A stretch of DNA of 64,000 nucleotides. Origin: UBA4971 sp900019985. Lineage in GTDB: Bacteria > Bacillota > SHA-98 > UBA4971. Where the stretch lies: positions 1 to 64,000 of the forward strand of contig JBMNFG010000011.1 in assembly GCA_050949175.1 (NCBI GenBank). The letters are read 5' to 3'. Positions 40,844-50,612 of the stretch are shown here, piece after piece. Both the position numbers and the translations under genes were made by a program. The notes under the pieces are model-generated. The model saw only the letters and a list, made by a program, of their open reading frames with translations. It ran no database searches and was not told where the DNA came from. Numbering within the stretch: the first letter of the stretch is position 1; each line of letters begins with the position of its first letter.

Positions 40844-41530
40844 ATGCCTCTTGTTGAGACAAGGAACTTGACCAAGGATTACATGCATGGACGCATGACT
40901 GTTCCGGCTTTGCGCGGAGTCGATCTCGAGATCGAAGAAGGCGAGTTCACGGCGCTCGTAGGGCCTTCAGGCTCCGGGAAGACTACTCTTTTGAATCTCA
41001 TCGGTTGCCTGGACCGGCCAACCGCCGGACAGATCTTTGTAGAAGGAAAGGACATATCAGGTTATAACCCCACTGAGCTGGCTAATCTTCGAAGAAGCAC
41101 AGTAGGCTTTATCTTTCAGACTCACAACCTTATCCCGGTCTTGACAGCTTATGAAAACGTAGAGCTTCCCCTGCTCCTCTTAGGAGTCACATCCAATGAC
41201 AAAATCGAAGGCAAGGTCATGTCTGCCCTTGCAGAAGTCGGTTTAGCAGGCCTTGAAACTAGGCGTCCCATGGACCTCTCCGGCGGGCAACAACAAAGGG
41301 TCGCGATTGCCCGGGCTCTTGTGAAAGAACCCAAGCTCATCCTGGCAGACGAGCCCACTGCGAATCTGGACTCCGAGAATTCCGAAGCTATCCTCTCTCT
41401 GATGCAAGAGTTGAACAGAAAAATGAACACAACGTTCCTGTTCTCTACCCATGATCCCCTTGTGATGAAGTTCGCTCGAAGGCTCCTGACAATAAGGGAC
41501 GGCAAGATCGTTAACGACGAGAGGAGGTAG
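40844..41530 (+). CDS. ABC transporter ATPase, LolD/MacB type
   Basis: This 228-aa ATPase pairs with the two FtsX-like permeases downstream. It has Walker A GPSGSGKTT (about 39-47), Q-loop FIFQTHNLIPVLTAYENV, signature LSGGQQQRVAIARAL, Walker B LILADEPTANLD, and H-loop STHD. LolD-type ATPases extract lipoproteins or other ligands from the inner membrane by mechanotransmission. The start is ATG with GGTGAGGTG about 9 nt upstream. It is the first gene of a five-gene envelope operon and follows a repeat-rich region. Confidence 0.92.
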   Translation: MPLVETRNLTKDYMHGRMTVPALRGVDLEIEEGEFTALVGPSGSGKTTLLNLIGCLDRPTAGQIFVEGKDISGYNPTELANLRRSTVGFIFQTHNLIPVLTAYENVELPLLLLGVTSNDKIEGKVMSALAEVGLAGLETRRPMDLSGGQQQRVAIARALVKEPKLILADEPTANLDSENSEAILSLMQELNRKMNTTFLFSTHDPLVMKFARRLLTIRDGKIVNDERR

Positions 41531-41536
41531 CAAGAG

Positions 41537-42778
41537 ATGCATATGCTCAGATTCTACCTCAATCTCACCGCTCGGAACCTCTTCAGGCGCAAGAGACGGA
41601 CTATCCTCACTGCATTTGCAATAGCAGTGGCAATAATGTACTTCATTATATTTGATTCCCTGTTATCCGGTGCGGATCGAGACGCATTCAGCAACTTGAT
41701 AAACTTCGAAACCGGCCACCTGGAAATTTCGTCTGTGTCATCGGATGCCCGCCCCAAGCTCGACGAATTGATCCCGGACGGCAAGGGGCTCGCTGAAAGA
41801 ATAAATGGGATTCCGAAGGTAGAAGCCGCTACGCCACGACTTGTCTTCCCTGCCTCGATCATTGCAGGATTTGAAGAGCTTCCTGTGGCAGGAATAGGTG
41901 TTGATCCCGGAACTGATAAAGACGTCTTTTTAGTGCATGAGTGTGTTTCAGACGGAAGATGGGTCCTGCCCGGAGAAAAAGGCGTGGTAGTCGGTGAACG
42001 TGTTGCAAAGCTCCTCGAGCTCGAGCTGGGAGATATTATTACAATAAGGACGCAAACAGTGGGCATGGCGTTCCAAGCGGTGGACCTCTCAGTAATCGGA
42101 ATCGTCTCAACACCGCACCCGGCTGTCAACCAAGCACACGCATATCTTCCTCTTGATGTAGCACAAGAAGCCCTTCAAGCAGGACAAGGAGCAACAACGA
42201 TTAATCTGCGCACCGAGTCTGAGCAAGCGATTAAGACAGTCTCGGATGCAATCCGAAGTTTAGATGAGTGGAACCCGTCCTGGGACACCAAACCCTGGCA
42301 TGAATCAGCTTCATTCCTCTCCATCGGTACAGGAAAACGAGCATTCGGCGGGGTCCTCATGGGACTTATCCTGATCATCGCCACCATCGGTGTGGTAAAC
42401 TCCATCCTCCTTTCCACACTTGAACGTGTGCGGGAGATCGGACTCCTCAAAGCAATGGGGATGAAAGAGAAGGAACTCATCACCCTCTTCGTGTTGGAAG
42501 GGTCAGGCCTCGGCTTCCTTGGCGGGCTCCTAGGCGCAGGTATGGGAATCGCTCTCAATTTTTACCTTGTGAACACCGGGCTAAGCCTCAAGATGTTTTT
42601 TGGTGAGTCCACTATAGATATCGGATATCCCATAGCTGACCGTTTGCTCGGTGTCTGGAACTGGCCGGTTGTGTTCTGGGCAGTTCTCTTTGCACTCCTT
42701 GTTTCTCTCGCTGCAAGTTACTTTCCAGCAAGACGGGCAGCGCATCTTGACTCAGTTGAAAGCCTGCGCCGGGTATAA
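41537..42778 (+). CDS. FtsX/LolE-like ABC permease (first)
   Basis: This 413-aa protein has one N-terminal membrane helix (about 24-44), a large extracytoplasmic domain (about 50-270, MacB_PCD-like) and three C-terminal helices with the FtsX signature (NSILLSTLERVREIGLLKAMGMKEKELITLFVLEG, about 292-326). It ends with the typical YFPARRAAHLDSVESLRRV tail. It lies 6 bp after the ATPase gene. Confidence 0.9.
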   Translation: MHMLRFYLNLTARNLFRRKRRTILTAFAIAVAIMYFIIFDSLLSGADRDAFSNLINFETGHLEISSVSSDARPKLDELIPDGKGLAERINGIPKVEAATPRLVFPASIIAGFEELPVAGIGVDPGTDKDVFLVHECVSDGRWVLPGEKGVVVGERVAKLLELELGDIITIRTQTVGMAFQAVDLSVIGIVSTPHPAVNQAHAYLPLDVAQEALQAGQGATTINLRTESEQAIKTVSDAIRSLDEWNPSWDTKPWHESASFLSIGTGKRAFGGVLMGLILIIATIGVVNSILLSTLERVREIGLLKAMGMKEKELITLFVLEGSGLGFLGGLLGAGMGIALNFYLVNTGLSLKMFFGESTIDIGYPIADRLLGVWNWPVVFWAVLFALLVSLAASYFPARRAAHLDSVESLRRV

Positions 42779-42801
42779 CCGGTTAAAAGGAGGACTTATG
42801 C

Positions 42802-44064
42802 ATGTCTTACCTAGTGAAGATGGCCTGGCGAAACCTTGGCCGCCACCGCGGACGCACAATACTCAGTCTCATCGCGATTATGATGGGGGTTTTCGTGGTA
42901 GTAATAGCAAAAGGTGTGATTGACGGCATAATCGATACCTTTATCACATATAACATAAACCTAAACTCAGGACACGTCCGGGTCATTCAGCCTGAATACA
43001 AGCTGAAAGAGCAAACGCTTTCCCTCGGATACACGATAGGTGACGAAAACACCCCGTATGATTCCATTGTCAACGATATAAGGGAAATCCCTGATGTTAA
43101 AGTAGCAACAGGTAGGATAAGATTTGGCCTGCTTCTCATAGGAGAAGATGACATCCAGGAAGCTGTCCTCGGCATCGGGACCGACTTTAATGAAGAGGAA
43201 AAGATAACCCACTTAACGAGGTTTCTTGAAAGCAGAAGCGGCGGGGCTCTCCCCCGGGCAGGCCAGCGTGAAATCCTCCTGGGGACAGACCTCATGGATA
43301 AGCTGGGCGTCCGGGTGGGAGACAGAATCAATGCGATCTTTTCAACGTCCTTCGGATCTCTGGGAGTCGCCACCTTCGGGGTAGCAGGACAGATGTCAAG
43401 CGGCCTTAAGTTCCTTGACGAATCAGTGGCTTACATCCCTCTGGATACGGCCATGCATCTTTTGGACATGGACGATTCTGTCACTGAGATAGTTGTGTTC
43501 GGTGAAACGCTCTCCAAGTCAGATGCAATCAAGGCCCGGATTGAACCTATTGTCGAAAGCCTCCCCGGCAATCCCATAGTCGTTCCCTGGAATGAATACA
43601 ACGAGCTGATGGGCCTCATGAGCCAGGCAAAAGCCATATATACGATAATCTATATCTTAATAGTGATCCTGGCATCATTTGTCGTATTCAATACTTTGCT
43701 GATGGTGGTATCTGAACGGACCCGCGAAATCGGTGTCCTGGCAGCACTGGGGTTTTCGCCTAAATCAATACTACGGCTCTTCCTAACCGAAGGGATGATT
43801 ATGGCGCTGGCAGGCAGCTTCCTCGGAGCGCTGCTGGGAGGCCTCTTCAATTCCTGGTTTGGCAGCCGAGGCCTGGATGTCTCAAAGATGATTGAACAGC
43901 TGGGCGGTGAGCTCCTATTGACACCACGGCTCTATCCAACGGCCGATGTGTCCACGCTGGTATTTTCGTTCGCGCTGGGAGTTGTAGTTACAGTAGTCGC
44001 AGCTTATATCCCTGCAAGGCACGCAGGAAGGCTGAAACCCACTGAGGCTTTGCGTAGCATATGA
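42802..44064 (+). CDS. FtsX/LolC-like ABC permease (second)
   Basis: This 420-aa protein has the same topology as its neighbour: helix 1 at about 20-42, an extracytoplasmic domain, and C-terminal helices with VVSERTREIGVLAALGFSPKSILRLFLTEG, ending YIPARHAGRLKPTEALRSI. Two different permeases with one ATPase match the LolCDE heterotrimer plan. The RBS is AAAGGAGG about 14 nt upstream. Confidence 0.9.
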   Translation: MSYLVKMAWRNLGRHRGRTILSLIAIMMGVFVVVIAKGVIDGIIDTFITYNINLNSGHVRVIQPEYKLKEQTLSLGYTIGDENTPYDSIVNDIREIPDVKVATGRIRFGLLLIGEDDIQEAVLGIGTDFNEEEKITHLTRFLESRSGGALPRAGQREILLGTDLMDKLGVRVGDRINAIFSTSFGSLGVATFGVAGQMSSGLKFLDESVAYIPLDTAMHLLDMDDSVTEIVVFGETLSKSDAIKARIEPIVESLPGNPIVVPWNEYNELMGLMSQAKAIYTIIYILIVILASFVVFNTLLMVVSERTREIGVLAALGFSPKSILRLFLTEGMIMALAGSFLGALLGGLFNSWFGSRGLDVSKMIEQLGGELLLTPRLYPTADVSTLVFSFALGVVVTVVAAYIPARHAGRLKPTEALRSI

Positions 44065-44080
44065 TAAGGGATGTGGAAAC

Positions 44081-44974
44081 ATGAAGAAACCTACATTACT
44101 TGGGATTCTTATAGTTGCGGTAGTCACCTCTTCTATTATGATGGCGTCAGGCGGCATGTCTATAACATCACCAATAACAACTTCAATGCAAGATGCAGAG
44201 ACAATGACGCAGCATATGATAGCTCGGGTGGCGCCTGCAATCGGGACAACGCTGTCCTTAATGGCTGCTCGAGCAGAGGCAGCAACGGCAACACCGTCCG
44301 CTTCTGAAATCATCGAAAGAATGGAACGGAATACCGACTTCGAAACCGTTTACTATGAAGCAAGGATGGAGATTTCACAACGAGGCCGGGTCAACACAAA
44401 GACCATGAGAGCCTGGGCTGATGAGGATGGCCGCGCTTTAATCGAGTTTACAAATAAACGCGACTTGGGCACGAGGATCCTGAAGATCGGAGACGATCTT
44501 TGGTTATTCTCACCGACAGCTGATGAAGAAGTGCGGCTCTCAGGGGAAATGCTTAACCAAGGCCTGATGGGAAGTGATTTCTCCTATCAGGACGCGCTTG
44601 CGAGCGAACGCCTCACTGAGCTCTATGAAAGCACTGTGGTGGGCATAGAAGAGTTGGACGGCAGGCCGTGCTATGTACTGGAATTGGTAGCTCGTGAAGG
44701 AGCAAGAGTCAGCTACTACAGGCGAAAGATGTGGGTCGATACAGAACGTTACCTGGGACTCCGGGAAGAGCTCTACGCCCCTTCCGGTAAACTTCTGAAG
44801 CAGTCTTCTACAGTAAGGATCGAGAAAATCGGTGAGCGTTACTATCCCATGGAAGTCATTATGGAAGATATGACGCGTAAGGAGTCCAGCACAAGACTGG
44901 TTATTGAGAACATCGTATTCGATCGGCCGATACCTGATGATACGTTTACCAGGCAAAGGCTTACTGCCAGGTAA
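44081..44974 (+). CDS. LolA-like outer-membrane lipoprotein-sorting protein
   Basis: This 297-aa exported protein has a signal segment (LLGILIVAVVTSSIMMASGG) and a low-complexity Ala/Thr/Met stretch to about 75. A LolA-fold domain follows (EIIERMERNTDFETVYYEARMEI, KRDLGTRILKIGDDLWLFSP, LMGSDFSYQDAL, SYYRRKMWVDTERYLGLREELY). This subgroup is often encoded with LolCDE-like or RND exporters and a barrel, as here. It would carry a lipid or lipoprotein across the periplasm. Confidence 0.88.
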   Translation: MKKPTLLGILIVAVVTSSIMMASGGMSITSPITTSMQDAETMTQHMIARVAPAIGTTLSLMAARAEAATATPSASEIIERMERNTDFETVYYEARMEISQRGRVNTKTMRAWADEDGRALIEFTNKRDLGTRILKIGDDLWLFSPTADEEVRLSGEMLNQGLMGSDFSYQDALASERLTELYESTVVGIEELDGRPCYVLELVAREGARVSYYRRKMWVDTERYLGLREELYAPSGKLLKQSSTVRIEKIGERYYPMEVIMEDMTRKESSTRLVIENIVFDRPIPDDTFTRQRLTAR

Positions 44975-45024
44975 CAGGCTGGCCGTTGCTCTGAAGTAGA
45001 CCGACATTAGCGGAGGATGCTCGT

Positions 45025-46311
45025 ATGTCAAGTAAACGTCTAAATCGTACAGACGTGGGCATTAAGAGGATGGTTTTGAGCCGGATAGGGACAAATCTGA
45101 ACCACGCGAGAGCGACAGTGATACTAAATAAGGCGATTGCATGGATTGCCGAGATTGTGCTGGGATTGCCGAAAGTGATTATGACACGGCTTAAGATGAC
45201 TGTCGTTACGGCGCTTGCCATTGCGCTGGTTGTAATGAGTTTCCCAATTGAGGCAAGTGCAGTAGGAGCAGCTCCTTTAGATGTCTCAGGTATTGGAACA
45301 TTGAACTCCGGCAACGTCACTTTCCAAGGCGAGCTCGAGTTAGGTGCTGTCTTTACAAGCCTTATCCCGGGTCCCGGCGGTAATTGGCACTTTAGCTTGT
45401 CAGGTGACTGTGTATGGAAGGTAAACCCTGCTGTGACGATTGCAGGGCGCGGATACGTTGTCGGGAGCCTCCCCTTGCTGAACTCTGATACAGGGCACAT
45501 TAGACTGTCCCTGGATAGATTGTTTCTGCAGCACGAGTTAGGCCGCGTCCGTGCTATCATAGGCAAACAAGCAATTAACTGGGGAGTTGCTTCAGTATTC
45601 CGCCCAACAGACCTCATTACCCCGAGAGGCTCGGACATGTCAGGGAAAGGAAGACCAGGTAAGGTTCTCGGATCTCTTTTCTTTAGAACCTCTCCTCTTA
45701 CCGGGGTTGAAGTGGTTCTGGGGGAGAATCTTTACGCTGGGAGAGCTGAGTTTCGCATAGGTCAGACAAATCTTGGGATCATTGGACTAATTGAGCGCAG
45801 GAATCTGTCCGGTAACAGTGATGTATCCGGTAGTATGAACGGCAACGTGTCAGGACGCGCTGATTCAGCCAATACGGTTGGCGTGGACTTTCAAGGAGGA
45901 CTTAAAGGTCTCTATGGGGAGATCTGTCACACGTGGCAAGACACAGCAGCGCAGAGCTCAAATACAACATATCCAGATATACCCAGTGCAACATCGGCAA
46001 CCTCCGGGACTATCGGCTGGAAAACCGTGCTTCGCGGGGGAGACTTAGTCTTTGCAGAGTATTCCCGCAACCATGTCAACCTGGGTCACACCGGCATCGT
46101 CACACAACTCGCAGCTGCCGGAATAACACATCAGTATGATGAGTTCACAACGTTTAACTTAGTAGGTTTAGCGGACTTAACAGACGGTAACTGGACTGCA
46201 ACCGGCACACTGACATCGGTTCTCGCAGATAACCTTGATCTCAACTGCGGTCTGAGTGTTACAAAAGGCCCGCTGGCACAAGCCCAGGTTATGCTAAAGT
46301 GGTACCTTTAG
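45025..46311 (+). CDS. Putative outer-membrane beta-barrel protein of the Lol-like operon
   Basis: This 428-aa protein has a long, basic N-terminal extension of about 55 residues, then a signal peptide (KMTVVTALAIALVVMSFPIEASAV). The remainder is strand-rich; GKQAINWGVASVFRPTDLITPRG (about 173-195) resembles DUF1302-type barrels, and the end is AQVMLKWYL. ATG 45025 has GGAGGATG 5 nt upstream; the internal ATG at 45181 would give a normal-length signal but has a poorer RBS. It is probably the outer-membrane partner of the LolA-like protein (inference). Confidence 0.65.
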   Translation: MSSKRLNRTDVGIKRMVLSRIGTNLNHARATVILNKAIAWIAEIVLGLPKVIMTRLKMTVVTALAIALVVMSFPIEASAVGAAPLDVSGIGTLNSGNVTFQGELELGAVFTSLIPGPGGNWHFSLSGDCVWKVNPAVTIAGRGYVVGSLPLLNSDTGHIRLSLDRLFLQHELGRVRAIIGKQAINWGVASVFRPTDLITPRGSDMSGKGRPGKVLGSLFFRTSPLTGVEVVLGENLYAGRAEFRIGQTNLGIIGLIERRNLSGNSDVSGSMNGNVSGRADSANTVGVDFQGGLKGLYGEICHTWQDTAAQSSNTTYPDIPSATSATSGTIGWKTVLRGGDLVFAEYSRNHVNLGHTGIVTQLAAAGITHQYDEFTTFNLVGLADLTDGNWTATGTLTSVLADNLDLNCGLSVTKGPLAQAQVMLKWYL

Positions 46312-46425
46312 CAATGATGTAGTCTGCATCATCTGCATCACATAGTGCCGATCTCGCGGTGTAAGCAAGCGATACGACATGGATTACATAGTGCAGGTTT
46401 TATGGTTTTAGATAGGGGCGACAGT

Positions 46426-47055
46426 ATGACTGCACAGGTCATGGATGAAGAAAAAAAGCAAAAAATCTTAAACGCAAGCATAGAAGAGTTCAGCAAAGGC
46501 TATTCCTTGGCGTCAACCAATGAAATAGTAAGAAAAGCAGGTGTCTCCAAAGGCCTTCTATTCCACTATTTCGGGAGCAAGAAGAATCTCTTCATTACCG
46601 TTTTCAAGGAAGCCATGTCAAGACTGGAGAAGAGACTGCTTGCGTTATATGAGGCTGATCAAGAGAACATAAAAGGCGATATCTTCCATCGCCTCACAAA
46701 GATTGCCTTGATGAAACTGAGACTCTTTCAAGACGAGCCTGCTCTCTATCAGTTTGTTGCAACAGCGCTGCAAGATTCACCGGAGGACATAAAGCAGGAA
46801 TTACAAGCCTTGATTGATGTAGCTGCAGAAGACGGAAGGATTAAGTTTTTAGGTGAAATCGGCTTCAGGGATCTAAGGCCTGACGTGGACCCTCATAAGG
46901 CGCTAAAGCTCATCCAACTAGTCATGGACGGGCTGCAAAAAGAATACTTGGCGAGAAAAGACCTTACGGCCTTGGACTGGGATATTGAAGTAGCTGAGTT
47001 CACAGAGTACATGGAAATGCTAAGAAAAGGCCTGGAAAGGAAGGAAGTGGATTAA
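46426..47055 (+). CDS. TetR-family transcriptional regulator
   Basis: The predicted 209-aa regulator has an N-terminal HTH (KKQKILNASIEEFSKGYSLAS, then TNEIVRKAGVSKGLLFHYFGSKKNLF) and an all-helical ligand domain. ATG 46426 follows TAGGGGCGA by about 6 nt; an in-frame ATG at 46345 lacks an SD. It lies about 110 bp after the barrel gene and probably represses the envelope operon. Confidence 0.9.
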   Translation: MTAQVMDEEKKQKILNASIEEFSKGYSLASTNEIVRKAGVSKGLLFHYFGSKKNLFITVFKEAMSRLEKRLLALYEADQENIKGDIFHRLTKIALMKLRLFQDEPALYQFVATALQDSPEDIKQELQALIDVAAEDGRIKFLGEIGFRDLRPDVDPHKALKLIQLVMDGLQKEYLARKDLTALDWDIEVAEFTEYMEMLRKGLERKEVD

Positions 47056-47056
47056 G

Positions 47057-47089
47057 GCCTCCCGCAACCTAGGGAAAACGCTGGGAGGC
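47057..47089. terminator. Weak hairpin between convergent tetR and purD
   Basis: GCCTCCC (47057-47063) and GGGAGGC (47083-47089) are perfect inverted arms with a 19-nt loop, directly after the TetR stop and touching the purD stop. There is no T-tract, so confidence is low. Confidence 0.4.
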
Positions 47090-48357
47090 TATGCTCCTAG
47101 CCGTCCTATATCCTGTCTTGCCCACGAGCCTTCGAAAGTAACACACGAAAAGCCTTGGTATGCAGAAGAAGCAGCCTCTTCCACAGACCTTCCTCTACCG
47201 ACTACATTTAAGACACGTCCCCCGGATGAAACGAGCCTCTCTCCGTCCAAGCGGGTCCCAGCGTGGAAAAGCAGGATGCCGTCTCTCTCTGCCCGGTCCT
47301 CATGGATGTGGATCTCCTTACCTAGCTGAGGGTGCTCAGGGTATCCTGAAGACGCAGCTACCACGCATACGCATGCCCCATCCAGCCAGTTAATCGTTGT
47401 GGAAGAGCATGTCCCTTCAACAGCCGCCTCCAACACGTCAACAAGATCTGATTCCATCATCGGTAAGATCGCCTGCGTTTCCGGGTCGCCGAACCTGGCG
47501 TTAAACTCGAGCACCATCGGCCCTTCGGAGGTCAGCATCAATCCTGCGTAAAGGACTCCCACGTAAGGACGGCCTTCCGCGGAAAGGCCTCTTATCGTAG
47601 GCATCACTATCTTCTCCATAATCATCTCCTGCAAAGAGCTATCAAACGAAGGAGCAGGGACAATCGCACCCATGCCTCCGGTATTCGGTCCCTTGTCACC
47701 GTCTTTGGCGCGTTTATGGTCTTTTGCGCTGATAAGTGGAATAGCGGACATACCGTCAGTGACTACGAGAAAACTCACCTCACAACCGATAAGGCAGTCC
47801 TCAACAACAATCTCGCTACCTTCAGTAAGGTGCGAAATCATATCTATTCCCTTCTCAGCCTCGTCCGGGGTGTAGGCAACCACTACGCCTTTCCCTGATG
47901 CAAGCCCGTCCGCCTTCACTACAATAGGTGTTCCGCGCTGCCTGACGTAACGTTTTGCTGCGCCTATATCTTTGAACGTCCTGCAGTCGGCTGTGGGAAT
48001 CCGATGCCTCTTCATGAACTCTTTCGCCCATACCTTGCTGGTTTCGATGGATGCTGCAGCCTTACTCGGGCCGAATACAGGTATACCAAAGCGCATCAAC
48101 TCATCAGATAAACCGAGAGCAAGGGGGGCTTCAGGTCCGATGACAACAAGGTCCACATTCTTTCCAAGAGCAAAACGGACCAATTCATGTACATCAGTTG
48201 CACAAATGGGAACACACTCAGCGAGCCTATGCATGCCGGGATTTCCGGGTGCTGCATATATCCGGGACACCCGGGGGCTTGCATGAAGTTTCCAAACCAG
48301 GGCGTGCTCTCTCCCTCCACCACCGACCACAAGTATGCTAAGATCATCCTGTTTCAC
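47089..48357 (-). CDS. purD: Phosphoribosylamine-glycine ligase (GARS)
   Basis: This 422-aa ATP-grasp enzyme performs step 2 of de novo purine synthesis. N-terminal ILVVGGGGREHALVWKL, GPEAPLALGLSDEL, TPIVVKADGLASGKGVVVA, MGAIVPAPSF and the metal site LEFNARFGDPETQAILP are seen. GTG 48357 is chosen (AGGAGG 7 nt upstream); an in-frame TTG 54 bp earlier lies before that SD. It is the last gene of the pur operon. Confidence 0.95.
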   Translation of the reverse strand: MKQDDLSILVVGGGGREHALVWKLHASPRVSRIYAAPGNPGMHRLAECVPICATDVHELVRFALGKNVDLVVIGPEAPLALGLSDELMRFGIPVFGPSKAAASIETSKVWAKEFMKRHRIPTADCRTFKDIGAAKRYVRQRGTPIVVKADGLASGKGVVVAYTPDEAEKGIDMISHLTEGSEIVVEDCLIGCEVSFLVVTDGMSAIPLISAKDHKRAKDGDKGPNTGGMGAIVPAPSFDSSLQEMIMEKIVMPTIRGLSAEGRPYVGVLYAGLMLTSEGPMVLEFNARFGDPETQAILPMMESDLVDVLEAAVEGTCSSTTINWLDGACVCVVAASSGYPEHPQLGKEIHIHEDRAERDGILLFHAGTRLDGERLVSSGGRVLNVVGRGRSVEEAASSAYQGFSCVTFEGSWARQDIGRLGA

Positions 48358-48421
48358 TGCTCTTCCTCCTGCGGCAACCGTGTCCGTCAATTGCAGGTAT
48401 TCAATCCGCAATAATCAATGT

Positions 48422-49978
48422 TCAGTGCCTGAAGTGACGAACACCTGTAAATACCATGGTCATTCCATGTTCATTTGCAGCGTCTATGCTTTCCTGGTCT
48501 CGGATTGAGCCTCCGGGCTGTATAATCGCAGTTACGCCTGCCTTTGCGGCAACGTCTATGCCGTCTCTGAATGGGAAAAATGCATCTGACGCCATGACAG
48601 CACCTTGAGCCTTTACGCCTGCATGCTCCACTGCTATCTTCACTGAGCCTACACGGTTCATCTGGCCTGCTCCAACACCGATAGTGGCATCGTCCTTCCA
48701 AAGCACTATTGCATTGGACTTCACGTGCGAGACAACTTTGAACGCTGACAAAAGCCACCTAATCTCCTGCTCTGTGGGATGCCGGCGAGTTACGACTTTA
48801 AGAGACTCAAAATCAAGGTCTTGCGGAGTATCAGGGCTTTGCGCGATGAATCCTCCGTCTATCCACCTGACATCAAGTTCGGGAAGGTTATCTTCATAAT
48901 CCTCAGGAAGGATAAGAACTCGGAGGTTAGGCTTCTTGGCAAGCATTGCCAGGGCTTCATCTGTAATGCCAGGTGCCAGGACTGCTTCAACAAAGGTTTC
49001 TGTAAGCCGTCCGGCAGTGTCCGCATCAACCATCCCTGTCAGCCCGACTATGCTTCCGAAGGCAGATACAGGATCAGCCTCGCGCGCTCTGACATACACG
49101 TCTTCGAGACTGCCTCCCACTGCCACACCGCACGGGTTCGTATGCTTAATGACGACTGCAGCAGGTTGTCCTCGGAATTCCCTCATGATTCTGAGAGCCG
49201 CATCAGCGTCAAGCAGGTTGTTGAAAGAGAGAGGTTTGCCTTGGAGGAGCTTGGCACCGGCAATGCCTGAGTAAGGAGGATCTCCCGCTGCATAAAACGC
49301 ACCAACCTGATGAGGATTCTCACCGTATCTCAGGTCAAAAGCCTTTCTTCCGTTGACAGTTATTACAGAGCCAAACCGGTTCGGAGACTCATCGGACAAT
49401 CGGTTGTTAAAATAGCCTGAAATCGCAGCATCATATTGAGAAGTGTGCCTGAATGCCTGAGCAGCCAGGTTAACGCGTGTTGCTTCTGATACTTCGCCTT
49501 TTGACCTAAGCTCTGAAATAACAAGGTCGTATTGAGCCGGATCCGTTACGACTGTAACCCGCTCATGGTTCTTCGCAGCTGCACGCACCATAGTCGGCCC
49601 GCCGATGTCGATGTTCTCAATGGCTTCTTCCCAGGTGACACCTGGTTTGGCTATCGTTTTCTCAAATGGGTACAGGTTCACTGCCACGAGTTCAATAGGC
49701 TCGATTTCATGATTCTTTAGCTCTTCCTGCTGCTCGGAGGTTCTTCGTGCAAGTATCCCTGCATGTATCGCCGGATGTAAGGTCTTTACTCTGCCTCCCA
49801 AGATTTCAGGAAACCTCGTAACCTCAGATACCGAAGTGACAGGAATTCCTGCTTTAGTAAGCTCCGCAGCAGTTCCTCCCGTGGACAGGATCTCAAAACC
49901 TAAGTCGTGTAACGCCTTTGCGAACTCAACTACACCGGATTTGTCGTACACACTTATGATCGCTCTTCGTTTTGCCAT
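48422..49978 (-). CDS. purH: Bifunctional AICAR transformylase/IMP cyclohydrolase
   Basis: This 518-aa enzyme carries out the last two steps to IMP. The N-terminal MGS-like cyclohydrolase domain (SVYDKSGVVEFAKAL, LSTGGTAAELTKAGIPVTSVSEVT) and the transformylase domain (LRYGENPHQVGAFY, KHTNPCGVAV, DAFFPFRDGIDVAAKAGVTAIIQPGGSIRD, MVFTGVRHFRH end) are complete. ATG follows GGAGGCTGAT closely, 4 bp after the purN stop. Confidence 0.97.
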   Translation of the reverse strand: MAKRRAIISVYDKSGVVEFAKALHDLGFEILSTGGTAAELTKAGIPVTSVSEVTRFPEILGGRVKTLHPAIHAGILARRTSEQQEELKNHEIEPIELVAVNLYPFEKTIAKPGVTWEEAIENIDIGGPTMVRAAAKNHERVTVVTDPAQYDLVISELRSKGEVSEATRVNLAAQAFRHTSQYDAAISGYFNNRLSDESPNRFGSVITVNGRKAFDLRYGENPHQVGAFYAAGDPPYSGIAGAKLLQGKPLSFNNLLDADAALRIMREFRGQPAAVVIKHTNPCGVAVGGSLEDVYVRAREADPVSAFGSIVGLTGMVDADTAGRLTETFVEAVLAPGITDEALAMLAKKPNLRVLILPEDYEDNLPELDVRWIDGGFIAQSPDTPQDLDFESLKVVTRRHPTEQEIRWLLSAFKVVSHVKSNAIVLWKDDATIGVGAGQMNRVGSVKIAVEHAGVKAQGAVMASDAFFPFRDGIDVAAKAGVTAIIQPGGSIRDQESIDAANEHGMTMVFTGVRHFRH

Positions 49979-49982
49979 TTCA

Positions 49983-50612
49983 TCAGCCTCCGTCTATAGT
50001 GACCTTTCTTCCATCTGTTCGGACTCGTCCGGAAAGCACGGCGTTGATACATTCAACCAGAAGAGAGTGCTCTTCAACTAAGATCCTGGCTGCAAGTGTA
50101 TCTTCTGTATCATCAGGCAAGACAGGCACCACCCTTTGACCGATTATGGGGCCTGTATCAACCCCTTCATCTACAAAATGCACTGTGCACCCTGCATACT
50201 TCACCCCGTAATCCAGGGCCTGCTTCTGAGCCTGAAGCCCCTTGAACGCAGGAAGGAGCGACGGATGGATATTTATGACCTTTCCCGGAAACCGTTCCAG
50301 AAAGGATCTCCCTAAAAGCCTCATGAACCCCGCAAGGACTACCAAATCAGGTGATAAGCGCCTGACTGCTTCTAAAAGACCCAGGTCGAATTCGTTCTTT
50401 GATGCGTACGACTTGCGGTCGACTACAACCTGTGGTATTCCATGGCGTCTGGCTCGTTCCAGCGCAACAGCATCAGGACTGTCAGAGACAAGGGCCACTA
50501 CCTTTCCTAACAGCCTCCCTGACTCACTCGCGTCGATTATCGCCTGAAGGTTTGTCCCTCTCCCTGAAGCCAAGACGACAATCCGGAACTCCGGCTGTAT
50601 TACACTATTCAT
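49983..50612 (-). CDS. purN: Phosphoribosylglycinamide formyltransferase
   Basis: This 209-aa enzyme transfers formyl from 10-formyl-THF to GAR. It has the substrate loop LASGRGTNLQAI (14-25), catalytic Asn and His in VINIHPSLLPAFKG (about 113-126) and Asp in HFVDEGVDTGPII. It overlaps the purF-purM fusion gene by 8 bp and is followed by purH after 4 bp. Confidence 0.97.
   Translation of the reverse strand: MNSVIQPEFRIVVLASGRGTNLQAIIDASESGRLLGKVVALVSDSPDAVALERARRHGIPQVVVDRKSYASKNEFDLGLLEAVRRLSPDLVVLAGFMRLLGRSFLERFPGKVINIHPSLLPAFKGLQAQKQALDYGVKYAGCTVHFVDEGVDTGPIIGQRVVPVLPDDTEDTLAARILVEEHSLLVECINAVLSGRVRTDGRKVTIDGG

Noticed and set aside
40546..40888. Protein with 18-residue repeats upstream of the ABC operon
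   Set aside because: The frame is open in three registers because the 54-bp unit is a multiple of three. No RBS was found, and the frame runs into the ABC gene in another register.
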